NCBI GenBank assembly: GCA_020205615.1
Contig: CM035170.1
Coordinates: forward strand, 118,801,674 to 118,865,673
Source of the DNA: Panax quinquefolius
Lineage: Eukaryota; Streptophyta; Magnoliopsida; Apiales; Araliaceae
DNA: 64,000 nt
Reading direction: 5' to 3'
Each line of letters begins with the position of its first letter. Positions within the stretch are counted from its first letter, which is position 1. The notes beneath the pieces are model-generated. The model saw only the letters and a list, made by a program, of their open reading frames with translations, was not told the DNA's origin and searched no databases. The translations under genes and the position numbers were made by a program. Shown piece after piece: positions 22,040-33,935 of the stretch.

Positions 22040-23160
22040 TGATCTCTCTATATCGAATTCCCGTCCTTTCGATGAAGATCGGTATAACTCTCTTTATCGA
22101 TTTTGTGAGGTTTTTTATCGTTGTCGGATCGTTTGAATCTTTTAAAGTAGTCATACGTACCAACTCGGTCCCAACAGCGTTGCTTCACCCACCTCGTCCC
22201 AGCATCTTTGGAAGCGACACTTTCTTCCATCTGGCGCTTGAATGGAGCCATGCGATACTTGCTTGATAAGCTGTTGTTGTTGTAGGAAAACTCCACGATG
22301 GTAGAACTTGTCCTGACTCCTTGAAATCAAGGACCACGAGTCTTAATAGATCTTGAGAGTTTGAATAGTCCTCTCAGGATTGTCCGGTCAAAATGCGAGG
22401 ATGATATCTTAGAGCTAGCTAAATCGTAAGTCTGTGCCCATAGCTTTTTTGCAAACTAACCCAAAATCGTGAAGTGAATCTTGGGTCTCGATCGGAAACT
22501 ATGGATCTTAGGCATACCATGCGATCTTACAATCTCGTTTTATATACATCTGAGCGAAGGCGTTCAAGTGTATAAGTTTCTCGTGTCGGTAAGAAATGAA
22601 GCGGACTTGGTCGATCTATCAACAATGACCCAAATCGCATCGATGCCTTGAGAAACCTTAGGAAGGCCGTGCTTGAAATCCATGGTAATGTGCTCCACTT
22701 CCATTACGGAATTTCAAGTGGTTCTGATGGACCTTTTGGTACTTGATGCTCGCTTTAACTTCGTTGACAAGTTAGACACCTTGAGATAAGCAGCGCTATC
22801 TCTCTCTTCGTATTGCTCCACCAAAATGTATGGCGAATATCATGATACATTTTGGTACTCCCGAGATGGATTGCAAATGGTGTGTTGTGCGCCTCCATCA
22901 TGATATTATACTTTAAATCGGGTCGTTAGGAACCTGAAAGTGTGGAGTTGACTCGAAGTATTCCTTCTTCATCGATTCTTGCTTCGGCGTAGCACCCTCT
23001 TGCACTTTCTTCTTCATCATGCGCGCATCGGCTCAGTGCGTAGCTTGGCGACTTTAACTTTATCGATTAAAGTCGGTTACTACTCGTATATTCGCTATCA
23101 TCACATGCGTCACTGAGGTCTTTAACTCTATCTCCATCCTTTGCAAGTCACCACAAAATG
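22040..23160 (-). pseudogene. Integrase core remnant of the gypsy element
   Basis: This lies between the RNase H fragment and the integrase tail, where the zinc-binding and DDE core of a gypsy integrase belong. Short minus-strand pieces remain, such as EFSYNNN...SSKYRMAPF near 22296, typical of the end of the core domain. It is broken by many indels and no continuous frame or complete DDE triad can be read. Confidence 0.55.
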
Positions 23161-23205
23161 GGCCTTTGCGTTGACAATAACGCTTTTCGTGCTTGCATAT
23201 GATCT

Positions 23206-23637
23206 TTACTTTCGATCGTCGGCTACCACGTTCGCTTTTCGAGGATGGTATTGGATGGTATGATCATAATCTTTCAATAGTTCAAGCCAGCGTCGTTGTC
23301 GCGTGTTGAGTTCCTTTTGAGTGAAGAAATATTTGAGGCTTTTATGATCAAGTAAAGATTTCCACTTTCTCCCCATCTGAGTAATGCCTCCAAATTTTAA
23401 GTGCAAAAACAAATTTTTATGACTCGGATCATGAGTAGGATAATTCCTCTCATATTCTTTGAGTTGTCGCGAGGCATAAACTATAACTTTTCCATGTTGC
23501 ATGAGAACACATCCCGACCCTTTGCACGAAGCATCTTTGTAGATGACAAATCCCTCAAGGCGGATGGTATTGTCGAGCAGTCTTTGAAATAAGTCTCTCT
23601 TGAGTTCTTGAAAACTCTTCTCACATTCTTCGCTCAA
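23206..23637 (-). pseudogene. RNase H domain fragment of the gypsy element
   Basis: The best preserved coding piece of the element, 143 codons. It reads [20 protein letters not shown] then [38 protein letters not shown] and [11 protein letters not shown], the standard gypsy-type RNase H. The segment after PTHD is disrupted ([17 protein letters not shown]...). The N-terminal part joins the reverse-transcriptase thumb/connection. Confidence 0.9.
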
Positions 23638-23680
23638 TAGAACTTTGTATTTTTGAGTCGGTGAGTCGATGGAGTAGCGA

Positions 23681-24450
23681 TTAGAGAAAATCCTTCCACG
23701 AATCTCTCAGATAATAACCCATTAAGCAGAAAGCTCGTACTTGATCCTTTGATTTAGGTTGTTCCCGACTTTGAATAGCTTGATCTTTCTTTGGGTCAGC
23801 GGATATTCCATGACTTGATACCACGTGCCCGAGGAATGCTACTTCTTGACGAACTCGCATTTCTTGACTTGGCATAAAGCTTATATTCACGAAGCTTTTG
23901 GAGTGTCGACCTCAAGTGTTGCTCATGATCTTCACGGCTTTTGGAATAAATAAGGATGTCATCGATAAAAGGCGACCACAAAGTGATCTAAATATTCCTT
24001 GAATACTCGGTTCATCATATCCATGAAGCGGCGGGGCATTAGTCGATCAAAGGACATGACTAGGAATTCATAATGCCGTCTGGAGTTACGGCCGTCTTTG
24101 GAATGTCGGTGGTTCTAATCTTGATTGGTGATATCGGAGCGAAGATCGATCTTTGAAAAGAATTTGGCTCCTTGCTGTTGGTTGAAGCAGGTCATCAATC
24201 GTGGCGATGGATACTATTTTTGATGGTGACATGATTGACTCCAGATAATCAATCAAAGTCGCATACTCCCATCTTTCTTCTTCACGAATAGAGCAGGAGC
24301 ACCCCGAGGAGAAGTACTAGGGCGAATAAAGCCCGATGTCTAACAATTCCTGCGGTTGGGTCTTTAACTCACGAAGTTTGATAGAGCCATTCGATATGGG
24401 GCTTTGGAAATAGGTTTTTTACAGGGTTGAGAGTCGATACAAAATTCAAT
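23681..24450 (-). pseudogene. Reverse transcriptase remnant of the gypsy element
   Basis: The catalytic [20 protein letters not shown] lies in a minus-strand frame near 23900-23980. Upstream, in another frame, are pieces resembling [15 protein letters not shown] and the MPRRFMDM region, so the finger and palm subdomains are split by at least one indel. The downstream piece with [19 protein letters not shown] connects to RNase H. It is not functional as assembled. Confidence 0.8.
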
Positions 24451-24689
24451 TTCACGCTTCTGGGGGTAGGCGGGGAAGTTCTTGGGAATCGTCGGAAATT
24501 TATTACAATAGAAATATCGTTCAAAAGCGGCGTATTTTGTTTAAATCGTGACATGAGCTAAGAAAGCTTGACATCAGTTTTTGATAAGCGAATAGCTTTA
24601 TGGCTTGAGATGATAGTGATTGATTTTAATGGTTTGGTCGTTTGAATTAGCATAATAGGTTGATTAGGAATATGAAAGCTATGACCTTA

Positions 24690-24760
24690 CGAAAACAATC
24701 GATTTTGCATGATAAGTAGTTAACGATCGATCCACAGAATCACGTCAAATCAAGTATTTT
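24690..24760 (-). pseudogene. Retroviral-type protease remnant of the gypsy element
   Basis: A short minus-strand piece reads FDVILWIDR then LTTYHAKSIVF, the end of the aspartic protease and its linker in gypsy elements (family pattern FDVILGMDWL..H.A). The corresponding piece in the copy at 61082-61288 reads FDVILGINWLTNHHA. The active-site Asp-Thr/Ser-Gly triad was not found in a readable frame. Confidence 0.5.
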
Positions 24761-25079
24761 TAATGAAATAAGATCGACGAGGTAATGTGAAGTGCAGATT
24801 TGAACCAAACAAGACTTATAAGCGAGTGGATGTAATGAAGGTTTCTCCCAGCGGAGTTTCCACGAGATAAGTCGAAAGTCTAATTTCTCGGTCGAATTTA
24901 ATCGATGGCGCCAAGTAGGAGAAATAAAAGATGGGTGAAGCCGGTATCAAATAAAGTATAGACTTCATTAGAGTTTATGATAAGCTTACGTGATGACCTC
25001 ATTCGGGTTCCTTGCTCTCTGGGAGAGTCTGACAAAGCTTTCTCCCTTGCCTTCTAGGTTTTGACTTTTTACGGGATGA

Positions 25080-25215
25080 CCTTTGGTGCCTCCATCTAGT
25101 TGAATTTGTCTTGATGGCGAAAAAATCGAGCTAAGTGACCTTCTCTTCCACAATTATAACATGCTTTGAATGGCGTAGCGCGATTCGGATGATGTGTCCC
25201 TCTTCTCGCATTTGA
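25080..25215 (-). pseudogene. Gag zinc-knuckle remnant
   Basis: A minus-strand frame contains CYNCGREGHLARFF. It matches the CX2CX4HX4C knuckle except that the last Cys position reads Phe within a T-rich run. A preceding CFKCEKRGTHH may be a second, degenerate knuckle. It binds the RNA genome in intact elements. Confidence 0.6.
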
Positions 25216-25499
25216 AGCATATGATAGGTGGTCTTTCTCCTTCCTTAACAACTTGGTCTTTGGTCTTGGCGTCTTTCCATCATTGTTGAATCTCAGTTTC
25301 TTGAAATGTCCATTCTTATTGTTTTGTACGATTACCCCAGAAGTGGTTACCAGTATCTGGCTTTATTGATCCCCCTCACGCGCTTGTTGTCATAAAGCTT
25401 GATGACTCTACCATTTGGTATTATAATTTTTCTTAATTTTGCTCTCTTTTAGTTGCGTTGACTCGTTATCGCGCTCCCTTAAGCGAGCCCTATTTACAA

Positions 25500-26170
25500 C
25501 ATCGAATCTGAAACACGGTTTATGAGAAATAAGATGTTGGCGTATCTCGACTTGAACCTCTTAAAAACATTAGCGCCATTCTCTCTTCATTATCCACGAG
25601 TGGGGAATATAATAGTGATAACTCATAAATTTTGCCTCGTATTGCGACACGGTCGTATTGTTTTGTTCGACTTGATAAACTCCACCTCCTTCGTATGGCG
25701 AATACTTTCGGGAAAGTATTTGTCGTTGAGCGACTCTGGAACTTCTCCCGAAGATATCTTGATCTGGCGATGGTTGAGTCGTTTCTGGATTCCCACGATG
25801 TCTGCCTCTCTCAGCATGACGTAAAAGCGTGAAAGGAACCTTTTGCTCCTCGGAGCATCGAGACATCAAATATCTTGGTAATCTGCTTTATCCGTGCTTA
25901 GCGAGAAGTGGTTTTGGCTCTCCCTTAAACTCCGGTGGTCGGCTCCTTGAATTGTTTAGCGGTGGCCTTGAGAGTTTTCGTGTTTCCACCTACGTTTTGG
26001 GCGAGTCGCTCTGCTTTCTTTGTTGCATAAATTGCATAAAGCCTCACGAACATTTGATCATTCATCATTTTAGTCGGTGTTATTGTTTGCGTGAGGATTG
26101 TCGCCTTCACGATGCACATTATCACGATTATTGATATGTGGTGAATCAGCGATGCTTTGTGCTCCATTCT
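25500..26170 (-). pseudogene. Gag (retrotrans_gag) remnant
   Basis: Overlapping minus-strand fragments in different frames include EEQKVPFTLLR, SVSQYEAKF-like text (TVSQYEAKFMS) and FPESIR...VEFI, all typical of the plant retrotransposon gag domain upstream of the zinc knuckle. The pieces are shifted relative to one another, so no intact protein is encoded. The start of gag lies close to the priming site at 26362-26375. Confidence 0.65.
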
Positions 26171-26361
26171 TTATTCTCAACATTCTCGGATGTCATTTTT
26201 GAATCTTGCCACAAAACAAAAGATTAATTGACGTATAACAATTATCTTTATATTACGTGAGCCGATAAAATAGCACGTAAACTTAGGTAGGTCATACTAG
26301 CGAAGGTATTCCCGTCTCTCCCCTCTAGTACTATTCTCACATCTTAGCGGGGATCGTATCC

Positions 26362-26375
26362 TAGCTACGATACTG
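26362..26375 (-). other. Degenerate tRNA-Met primer-binding site of family B
   Basis: It lies immediately inside the 5' LTR. On the minus strand it aligns to the plant initiator tRNA-Met site TGGTATCAGAGC but is altered in the ATC-AG part. The equivalent site before the LTR at 46735 is better kept (TTGGTATCGTAGC). This fixes the element's orientation. Confidence 0.6.
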
Positions 26376-26376
26376 T

Positions 26377-28769
26377 TGTGGCGCCCCCAAAATTAGGTAT
26401 ACATCACCCGTCTTGGGTAGTCGGATCGTAGTGCTGAAATTTAAATCTGACTTATTAATATAAGCGTAGGTATGCAATCGACATAAAGCGTGAGTTTGAA
26501 TACAAATATTATCTACTAGATATTATCTACAAACTCGAAAAGAGTCCTCATTACAATTATTATCACCTTTATTTCACGAGAATAGTGAGGACTACTAATC
26601 TTATCCTACGGACCATTACTCTAGGTTCCCAGGCTCGTCCCGGCTATGTTCTCATTTTCACAGAAGAAACGGTGAAAGAAAGGTGAGCTCAACTAGCCCG
26701 ATGAAATATTATGACTAAGATAATGCGAGAATAAATTATCGATAGCCTTGACATTGTTAAGCGATAAAATATAATAAACATCAAGTTTTAGCTGCGGTGA
26801 ACAAATGATCCATTAAAAAAGTGAGTAGAAAATAAAATCTACTATCTTTTATGATTTAAAGGTTTTTCATCCTTTGTTATATTTGAGACTCGACTTTAAT
26901 AAATAATCCACATCATCGAATCACCCTTTTCTGACGAGGATATTCTTTAGTATCGCGACCACAATTATTCACACTACGGGCGAGAATAGTTGTGTATTCA
27001 TTAATAGTCATGATCGTACCAACAATTTGTCCATCGATGCACTTCTGACCCTTTGAGGACTTTTACCACATCATTTGTAACATTACGGTGATGATTACAA
27101 GAATAATCCACAGTCGTAATCATACCAAGTCCATCCATACTCTACTGAATACGAGATGACTTTAAAAAAATATAAACATGAGGATGATGACAATGATATA
27201 AAAATTGATAAAAACAAGTTCAAAAATTAAGTTATCCGAGGAATAATAACATCAATTGTCGACATAATCTTTGCTTTGTAGAGTAAAATTCAAGAATGAT
27301 CGGAAGAATATTTCCATGAAAAGATCTTTGGATGAAGCATGAATATCGAGGATATTCTACTAATTTCATGGAGTATAGAAGTGAAAGTTTTAACTTATTT
27401 GGGTATAATAAAGAATGGAATAACAAAAGAAATCACCGTAAATGCGGTAGCCGCGCAGGCGGAGTTATTCAAGCGAGAATAATAATAACGGAACGGTCGG
27501 TGAAATTCACGCAAGCGAGGATGTTCAACGAGAATAATAAAGATGGAACCGGATCGGTGTAAAAACACGAGATAGGATATTCAGCGAGAATGATAAAAAA
27601 GGCGGAACCGGTAGGTGTAAAACTGTGAGCAGGATGTTCAGCGAGAATAATAAAAAAGCGGCGGTGTAAAAACTGTGACGAGGATGTTCAGCGAGAATAA
27701 TAAAAACAGCGGACGAGGATGTTCAGCGAGAATAACAGGAAGAATGGAATAAAGAAGAAAGATGGAAGTATAGAAGAAGATCACCAAGTATAGGGATGCA
27801 GCGTATCTGAGTTATTCAGCGAGAATAAATAAGAATGGAATAACATAAGAAGAAGTTCTCTTCATGAATGAATAAAGAAGAATAACACTTACGGTCTGAC
27901 AAATAATATTCCACTACCTTAGAAGAAAAAATTGAATATTAAGCGAAGTGAAGTAGCGAGAATACTTTTTCTTTTCTCTCTATAGTTTCTCTCTACAGAG
28001 TTTGGTGAATTAAGTAAGAAAATAATGAAGGAATGAGCTTATTTATAGGAAAATAGAATGCGTAGTAATTAATCCATGAGCGGTCAGATTGATTTACTTT
28101 AATCGCGGTCCGTATTAAAAGCAAAATCTTTTAAATAAAATATAATATATTCTATTTATATAAAAACATTTTACTATGCAAACTTTATGCAAACCTTATC
28201 AAAAACAACTTATGCAAAACCTTTATGCAAAATTATGCGTAATAAAATATAATATATTTTATTTATAGAATAACTTTAATAAAGTATTACATTTTATATA
28301 AAAAGATGTTTACATTTTATTACGTTAATAATCTGAATAAAACAAAAGCGTCATTATCATTATAATAATTATATTATTATTAATCGTGATAATGGAATCA
28401 AAGTGGTGACTTCTCACGTAAGCATCGATAATCAATCTGGTGTCTTCTTATATGACCACTGCGTATTCTTTGTACTTTTTTACTACTAGAGTAGTTCAGC
28501 GATATCAGCGGTAAAACTTCGTAGTTATTTTGATAAAATATTTTTGTCGTTTTCTCGATCAAATGATAATTACATTATGGGGTCCTGATGATTAGTAGTT
28601 ATGCGAATATTCCTGCTAAGCAGAATATTCCCAGACCCGATCGAATATATAATATAACCACTTGCATACTTTTGCAAAATTTATAAATATTACATACTAT
28701 AACATTATATCAAATTATTCCATAATATTCAAAAATAATATTTATAGAAAATTCATCTTTATTTATATC
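26377..28769 (-). mobile_element. Family B gypsy 5' LTR, inner copy
   Basis: It begins TGTGGCGCCCCC, runs parallel to 19261-21580 and stops about 15-25 bases before the expected GGGGTCT..CA terminus, where it joins TCACAAATTATCC. It carries the TATA element and a shorter minisatellite (27460-27740). It could serve both as 5' LTR of the gypsy element to its left and as 3' LTR of the pol-less element to its right. Confidence 0.85.
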
Positions 28770-28845
28770 ACAAATTATCCATGCACTACGGTTAAAGATA
28801 ATTGTATTCATTTTTCAATTATCCATGCACTTCGGACGAAATTAT
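28770..28845. other. Fragment of pol-less family B internal sequence
   Basis: About 76 bases with AAATTATCCATGCAC repeated, matching the minisatellite at 58960-59460. Its right-hand continuation is found on the far side of the family A array at 43785. The array therefore appears to have inserted into this sequence. Confidence 0.65.
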
Positions 28846-31063
28846 TGTAATGACCCCAAAATAGGTCCATTCCATTCCATCCAACTATTCAGTCGTTAAA
28901 TACATGGATGCAGGAAAAACAACTACAACTTTATTACAACAATTGTCGTGCAAAATACAACAACACCTATCTTTGTGAGTTTGGATACAAATATATACCA
29001 ACCGTAGCATGTCACAATGACACCTTACATAAAGGTATAGTCAAAAGCTGTTTTAGAAATTAGAATCTTTGGGAAGTGCTCAATGAAACCTTCGTGCATG
29101 GGAGGCCGTGCTTTTAGGTTATGGTAGATATCATATGGCATGAAATTATCCTTGGTTGACCCAATAGACCCCAAAGAAAAACAAGAAGATTACTATCATA
29201 TTCTTCCCAATGGCGAGTCTTCTCTTGACATATCATTATCTCCACTGTCTCTAATTTGGTATTATACTCCAAACAAACACCAAGATTATATAGGTAGTGC
29301 TTGTAAATATACTCAGCAAGTGGATGAGCACAACCATGTCTTATGATAACACGAGGTTGTATGTCATTAGACATCTTGTATGATAGTGACAAAACACCCT
29401 TCCAAGTTAAATTCACCTCACCCTCAACATCTATAGACCACCACTCTATTCCCTCGCTATCCCCCGCTCGACCCAGCTACACTTTTATTACCTCAAAAGA
29501 GCAGCACTTCTGACAGGATATCGGATATGACGCTGAAGGAAACTTGCACTGATGAATATCAACTCACCAAGTATCTAAATACTCACAAATTACACTCAAT
29601 AATCTAGAGAGAGAAAGAGAGAAAACTTTGTTTCTAGTGTGATTTTCAATTCTAACTTAAGCCTCTATTTATAGGAAAATGTTAGCATGAAGGCAGACTT
29701 GACACCATTGCACGATGGCTTTACCGCTACTATTCCACCCACCAAAAATCAGCCATCTTCCCCAACAACCAAGAGTGGGGCCCACTCAATTCTAGAATTT
29801 TCCACCAAAACCTAATTTAAGAATCAGTTACCTCTTAAAATTCATAACAAATCATACGTTCATTTTAACGGTTCAAAATTGGTGGACATATACTCAACTT
29901 ATATATGTATAACATATCCAAAAATTACAACGATCCAACGGTCGGATCAAAATTTATAACTCATGCAATATAAATTTGAAGAACAACGATTTTTTCGGAC
30001 TATTAGTCCTTGGACGATTTCATTCAAAATTTCACCACGAAATATCTACAAAGAATTTTTGGGTGATTCAAATTTCTGAGTTAGCTTACTTCTAGGGCTT
30101 TCTTTTGATATATGGCTCCTCTCTTAACTCATTATACATTAAAGAGTTATGGATTTTACAAAATCAAGTAATAAACTAATTTTACGAAAATCCCATATTT
30201 TGTTCTCCATTTCGACAAATCTTGATAAAACACCTCATCATTAATTCCTTCACTTATAACCACATAAATAAATTCATCATTTATATCCACATCAAATAAA
30301 TATTTTCTTATCACATGAATCAATAATTAATTATTCACAAATAATATTCTGAGAATCACATTTATAACAACCGGTAGTTCAGGAAAGGGGCTTTCAATAA
30401 GAATTTCTCCTTCTTGGTGGCGCAATTAGGTGACCAAACCTCTCCTTGACAGAACTTTCTAGACATTGCCAATAATCTTTATCTAATAATATTATTCAAA
30501 TAATATGAATTATTGATGCGATAATGGGAAATATTAATGCGGTGATAATTATTGAACAACAATAATATAAAATATCAAACAAAGCAATTATTGAATCAAT
30601 AAAATAAAATATTGAGCGAGTAATTCTTCGTAACAATTATTGAGTAGTGCCTTCTCACGTAAGAATCAATAATTGAAAAAATCTTGTCAAATCTGAGTGT
30701 CTTCTTTGTACGACAACGCGTATTACTTTACTTTACCAATAAGGGTATTCCAGCAAGTGTTAGCTTGAACGATTACGTGCAATTATTTATAAAAACTTAG
30801 TTTTTTGTCGTTTTCTTCATCGAAGCAGTTATTATTACATTATAGGGCCCACAAATAGCTGCTTGGCCGCATGCGAATATTCCTAAAGCGAGAAAGAATA
30901 TTCCACGACCAAACGAATATTCCCAAACAATAATGAATACTTTATACCTTGCGTATTTTGAAAAAAATTTCATATATCACCCTTAACTTTAACTTTTATC
31001 AATTTAACCATTCTTGAATATAAAATTGAATACTTTTATTTCATAAAATTCGGGGTCTTCTGA
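28846..31063 (-). mobile_element. Family A LTR copy 1
   Basis: The leftmost copy of the array. It begins TGTAATGACCCC rather than TGTAACAACCCC, and its inner end reads TCTTCTGATC where intact copies read TCTTACAATC. A minus-strand TATAAATA lies at 29666-29673. Confidence 0.85.
29666..29673 (-). promoter_or_regulatory. TATA box of family A LTR promoter
   Basis: TATAAATA on the minus strand, in the context TTTTCCTATAAATAGAGG, is kept in all six array copies (for example 32207-32214) and in the solo LTR at 52532-55324. It is the likely promoter core for minus-strand transcripts. Confidence 0.6.
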
Positions 31064-31385
31064 TCTCCCTCCTTATGAAATTTAGGCCCCAAGAAATTTA
31101 CGTACTCGGTATTTCAAAGAGTTGAGAATACCTTGCTTTCATTTCGATTTCATCTTTCCGTCATCATGATTTCTCCATTTCTTTCGTCTCGTATTTAGGA
31201 TATCATTCTAGAATACAACTTCAAAACAAGGGTTAATTTAACAAATTAACATATCACTAATATCCGATATTATGGTGACCAACAAATAAGCTTAGGTAGG
31301 ACACCTTAGCGAAGGATTTTACATCTCTCCCCTAGTTACATTCCCGATCTCCGCCAGAGATCATATCCCTAAGCTCGATACCAAA
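31064..31385 (-). mobile_element. Family A minimal internal region (first of five)
   Basis: About 322 bp with no coding frame. The left part (CTCCCTCCTTATGAAATTT and what follows) matches the polypurine-tract side of the gypsy internal region at 21581. The right part (AAGCTTAGGTAGGACAC...) matches the region just inside the gypsy 5' LTR near 26280-26370 and ends in the tRNA-Met site. Everything from gag to integrase is missing, so this is a deletion derivative of a gypsy element that depends on other elements' proteins. The other four copies are the same with point differences. Confidence 0.8.
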
Positions 31386-33611
31386 TGTAACAACCCCAAA
31401 ATAGGTCCATTCCATCCAACCTATTACGAAGTCGTTAAATACATGATGCAGAAAAACAACTACAACTTTATTACAACAATTGTGGTAAAAATACAACAAC
31501 ACCTATCTTTGTGAGTTTGGATACAAATATATACCAAGCTGTAGCATGTCACAATGACACCTTACATAAAGGTATAGTCAAAAGCATTTTAGAAATTAGA
31601 ATCTTTGGGAAGTGCTCAAGAAACCTTCCCATACATGGGAGGCCATGCTTTTAGGTTATGGTAGATATCATATGGCCACGAGAATTATCCTTGGTTGACC
31701 CAATAGACCCCAAAAAAAAAAACAAGAAGATTACTATCATATTCTTCCCAATGGCGAGTCTTCTCTTGACATATCATTATCTCCATTGTCTCTAATTTGG
31801 TATTATACTCCAAACAAACACCAAGATTATATAGGTAGTGCTTTGTAAATATACTTTCGCAAGTGGATGAGCACAACCATGTCTTATGATAACACGAGGT
31901 TGTATGTCATTAGACATCTTGTATGATAGTGACAAAACACCTTCCAAGTTAAATTCACCTCACCCTCGACATCTATAGACCACCACTCTATTCCTCGCAT
32001 TTATCCAGCTCGACCATTTGACTACACTTTTATTACCTCAAGAAAAAAGACTTGACGGGGGATATCGGATATAATGTTGAAGGAAACTTGCAGCGATGAA
32101 TATCAACTCACCAAGTATCTAAATACTCACAAATTACACTCAATAATCTAGAGAGAAAAGAGAAAACTTTGTTTACGGTGTGATTTTCAATTCTAACTTA
32201 GCCCTCTATTTATAGGAAAATGTTAGCGGCCAAAGCGAGACTTGACACTGCTACACGATGGCTTTACCTGCTACTTATTCCACCCACCAAAAATCAGCCA
32301 TCTTCCCCAACAACCAAGAGTGGGGCCCACTCAATTCTAGAATTTTCCACCAAAACCTAATTTCCGAATCGATTTACCTCTTAAAATTCATAACAAATCA
32401 TACGTTCATTTTAACGGTTCAAAATTGGTGGACATATACTCAACTTATATATGTATAACATATCCAAAAATTACAACGATCCAACGGTCGGATCAAAATT
32501 TATAACTCATGCAATATAGTGAAGAACAACGATTTTTTGGACTATTAGTCCTTGGACGATTTCATTCAAAATTTCACCTTAAATATCTACAAAGAATTTT
32601 GGGTGATTCAAATTTCTACAGATTAGCTTACTTCTAGGGCTTTCTTTTGATATATGGCTCCTCTCTTAACTCATTATACATTAAAGAGTTATGGATTTTA
32701 CAAAATCAAGTAATAAACTAATTTTTTTTACGAAAATCCCATATTTTGTTCTCCATTTCGACAAATCTTGATAAAACACCTCATCATTAATTCCTTCACT
32801 TATAACCACATAAATAAATTCATCATTTATATCCACATCAAATAAATATTTTCTTATCACATGAATCAATAATTAATTATTCACAAATAATATTACTGAG
32901 AATCACATTTATAATGACGGTAGTTCGGGAAAGAGGGGCTTTCAATAAAATTTCTCCTTCTTGGCCTTGCAATTAGGTGACCAAACCTCTCCTTGATGAA
33001 CTTTCTAGACATTGCCAATAATGCTATCTAATAATATTATTCAAATAATATGAATTATTGATCGATAATGGGAAATCTTTCATGCGGTGATAATTATTGA
33101 ACAATGATAATATAAAAATATCAACAATGACAATTATTGAATCAATAAAATAAAATATTGAGCGAGTAATTCTTTGTAACAATTATTGAGTAGTGCCTTC
33201 TCACGTAAGAATCAATAATTGAAAAAATCTGTCTGCAATCTGAGTGTCTTCTTAATGCAGCAACAACGCGTATTACTTTACTTTACCTGTAGGGTATTCC
33301 AGCGGTGTTACTTGATGGTAGCGATTACTGCAGTTATTTATAAAAACTTAGTTTTGTCGTTTTCTTCATCCAAGCGAGTTATTACATTATGGGGCCCACA
33401 AATAGGCTGGCTTGAGTAAATGCGAATATTCCCCTACGGAAAGAATATTCCACGACCAAACGAATATTCCCAAGCGATAATGAATACTTTATACCCCTTG
33501 CGTATTTTGAAAAAAATTTCATATATCACCCTTAACTTTAACTTTTATCAATTTAACCATTTCTTGAATATAAAAATTGAATACTTTTATTTCATAAAAT
33601 TCGGTCTTACA
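31386..33611 (-). mobile_element. Family A LTR copy 2
   Basis: Intact termini, TGTAACAACCCC at the left and GTCTTACA at the right. Bounded on both sides by minimal internal regions. Confidence 0.88.
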
Positions 33612-33935
33612 ATCTCCCTCCTTATGAAATTTCGTCCCCGAAATTTACGTACACGGTATTTCAAAGAGTTGAGAATACCTTGCTTTCATTTGATTTCATC
33701 TTTCTGTCATCATGATTTCTCCATTGCTCATCTCACGTATTTGAGGATATCATTCTAGAATACAACTTCAAAACAAGGGTTAATTTAACAAATTAACATA
33801 TCACCTAATATCCCGATATTATAGTGACCAACAAATAAGCTTAGGTAGGACACACTAGTGAAGGATTTACACATCTCCCCTCTAGTTCTATTCCCGATCT
33901 CGCATGGAGATCATATCCTAAGCTACGATACCAAA

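Larger units (their letters stand above)
21581..26376 (-). mobile_element. Decayed internal region of a Ty3/gypsy retrotransposon
   Basis: A region of about 4.8 kb between two family B LTRs, read on the minus strand in the order gag, zinc knuckle, protease, reverse transcriptase, RNase H, integrase. Integrase after RNase H is the Ty3/gypsy order. The integrase tail and tRNA-Met priming site suggest a Tekay/Del-like chromovirus, which is an inference. Every gene is broken by small indels and stops; many of these fall where repeats in this window vary most, so part of the damage may be consensus error. No frame longer than about 145 codons survives. Confidence 0.88.
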
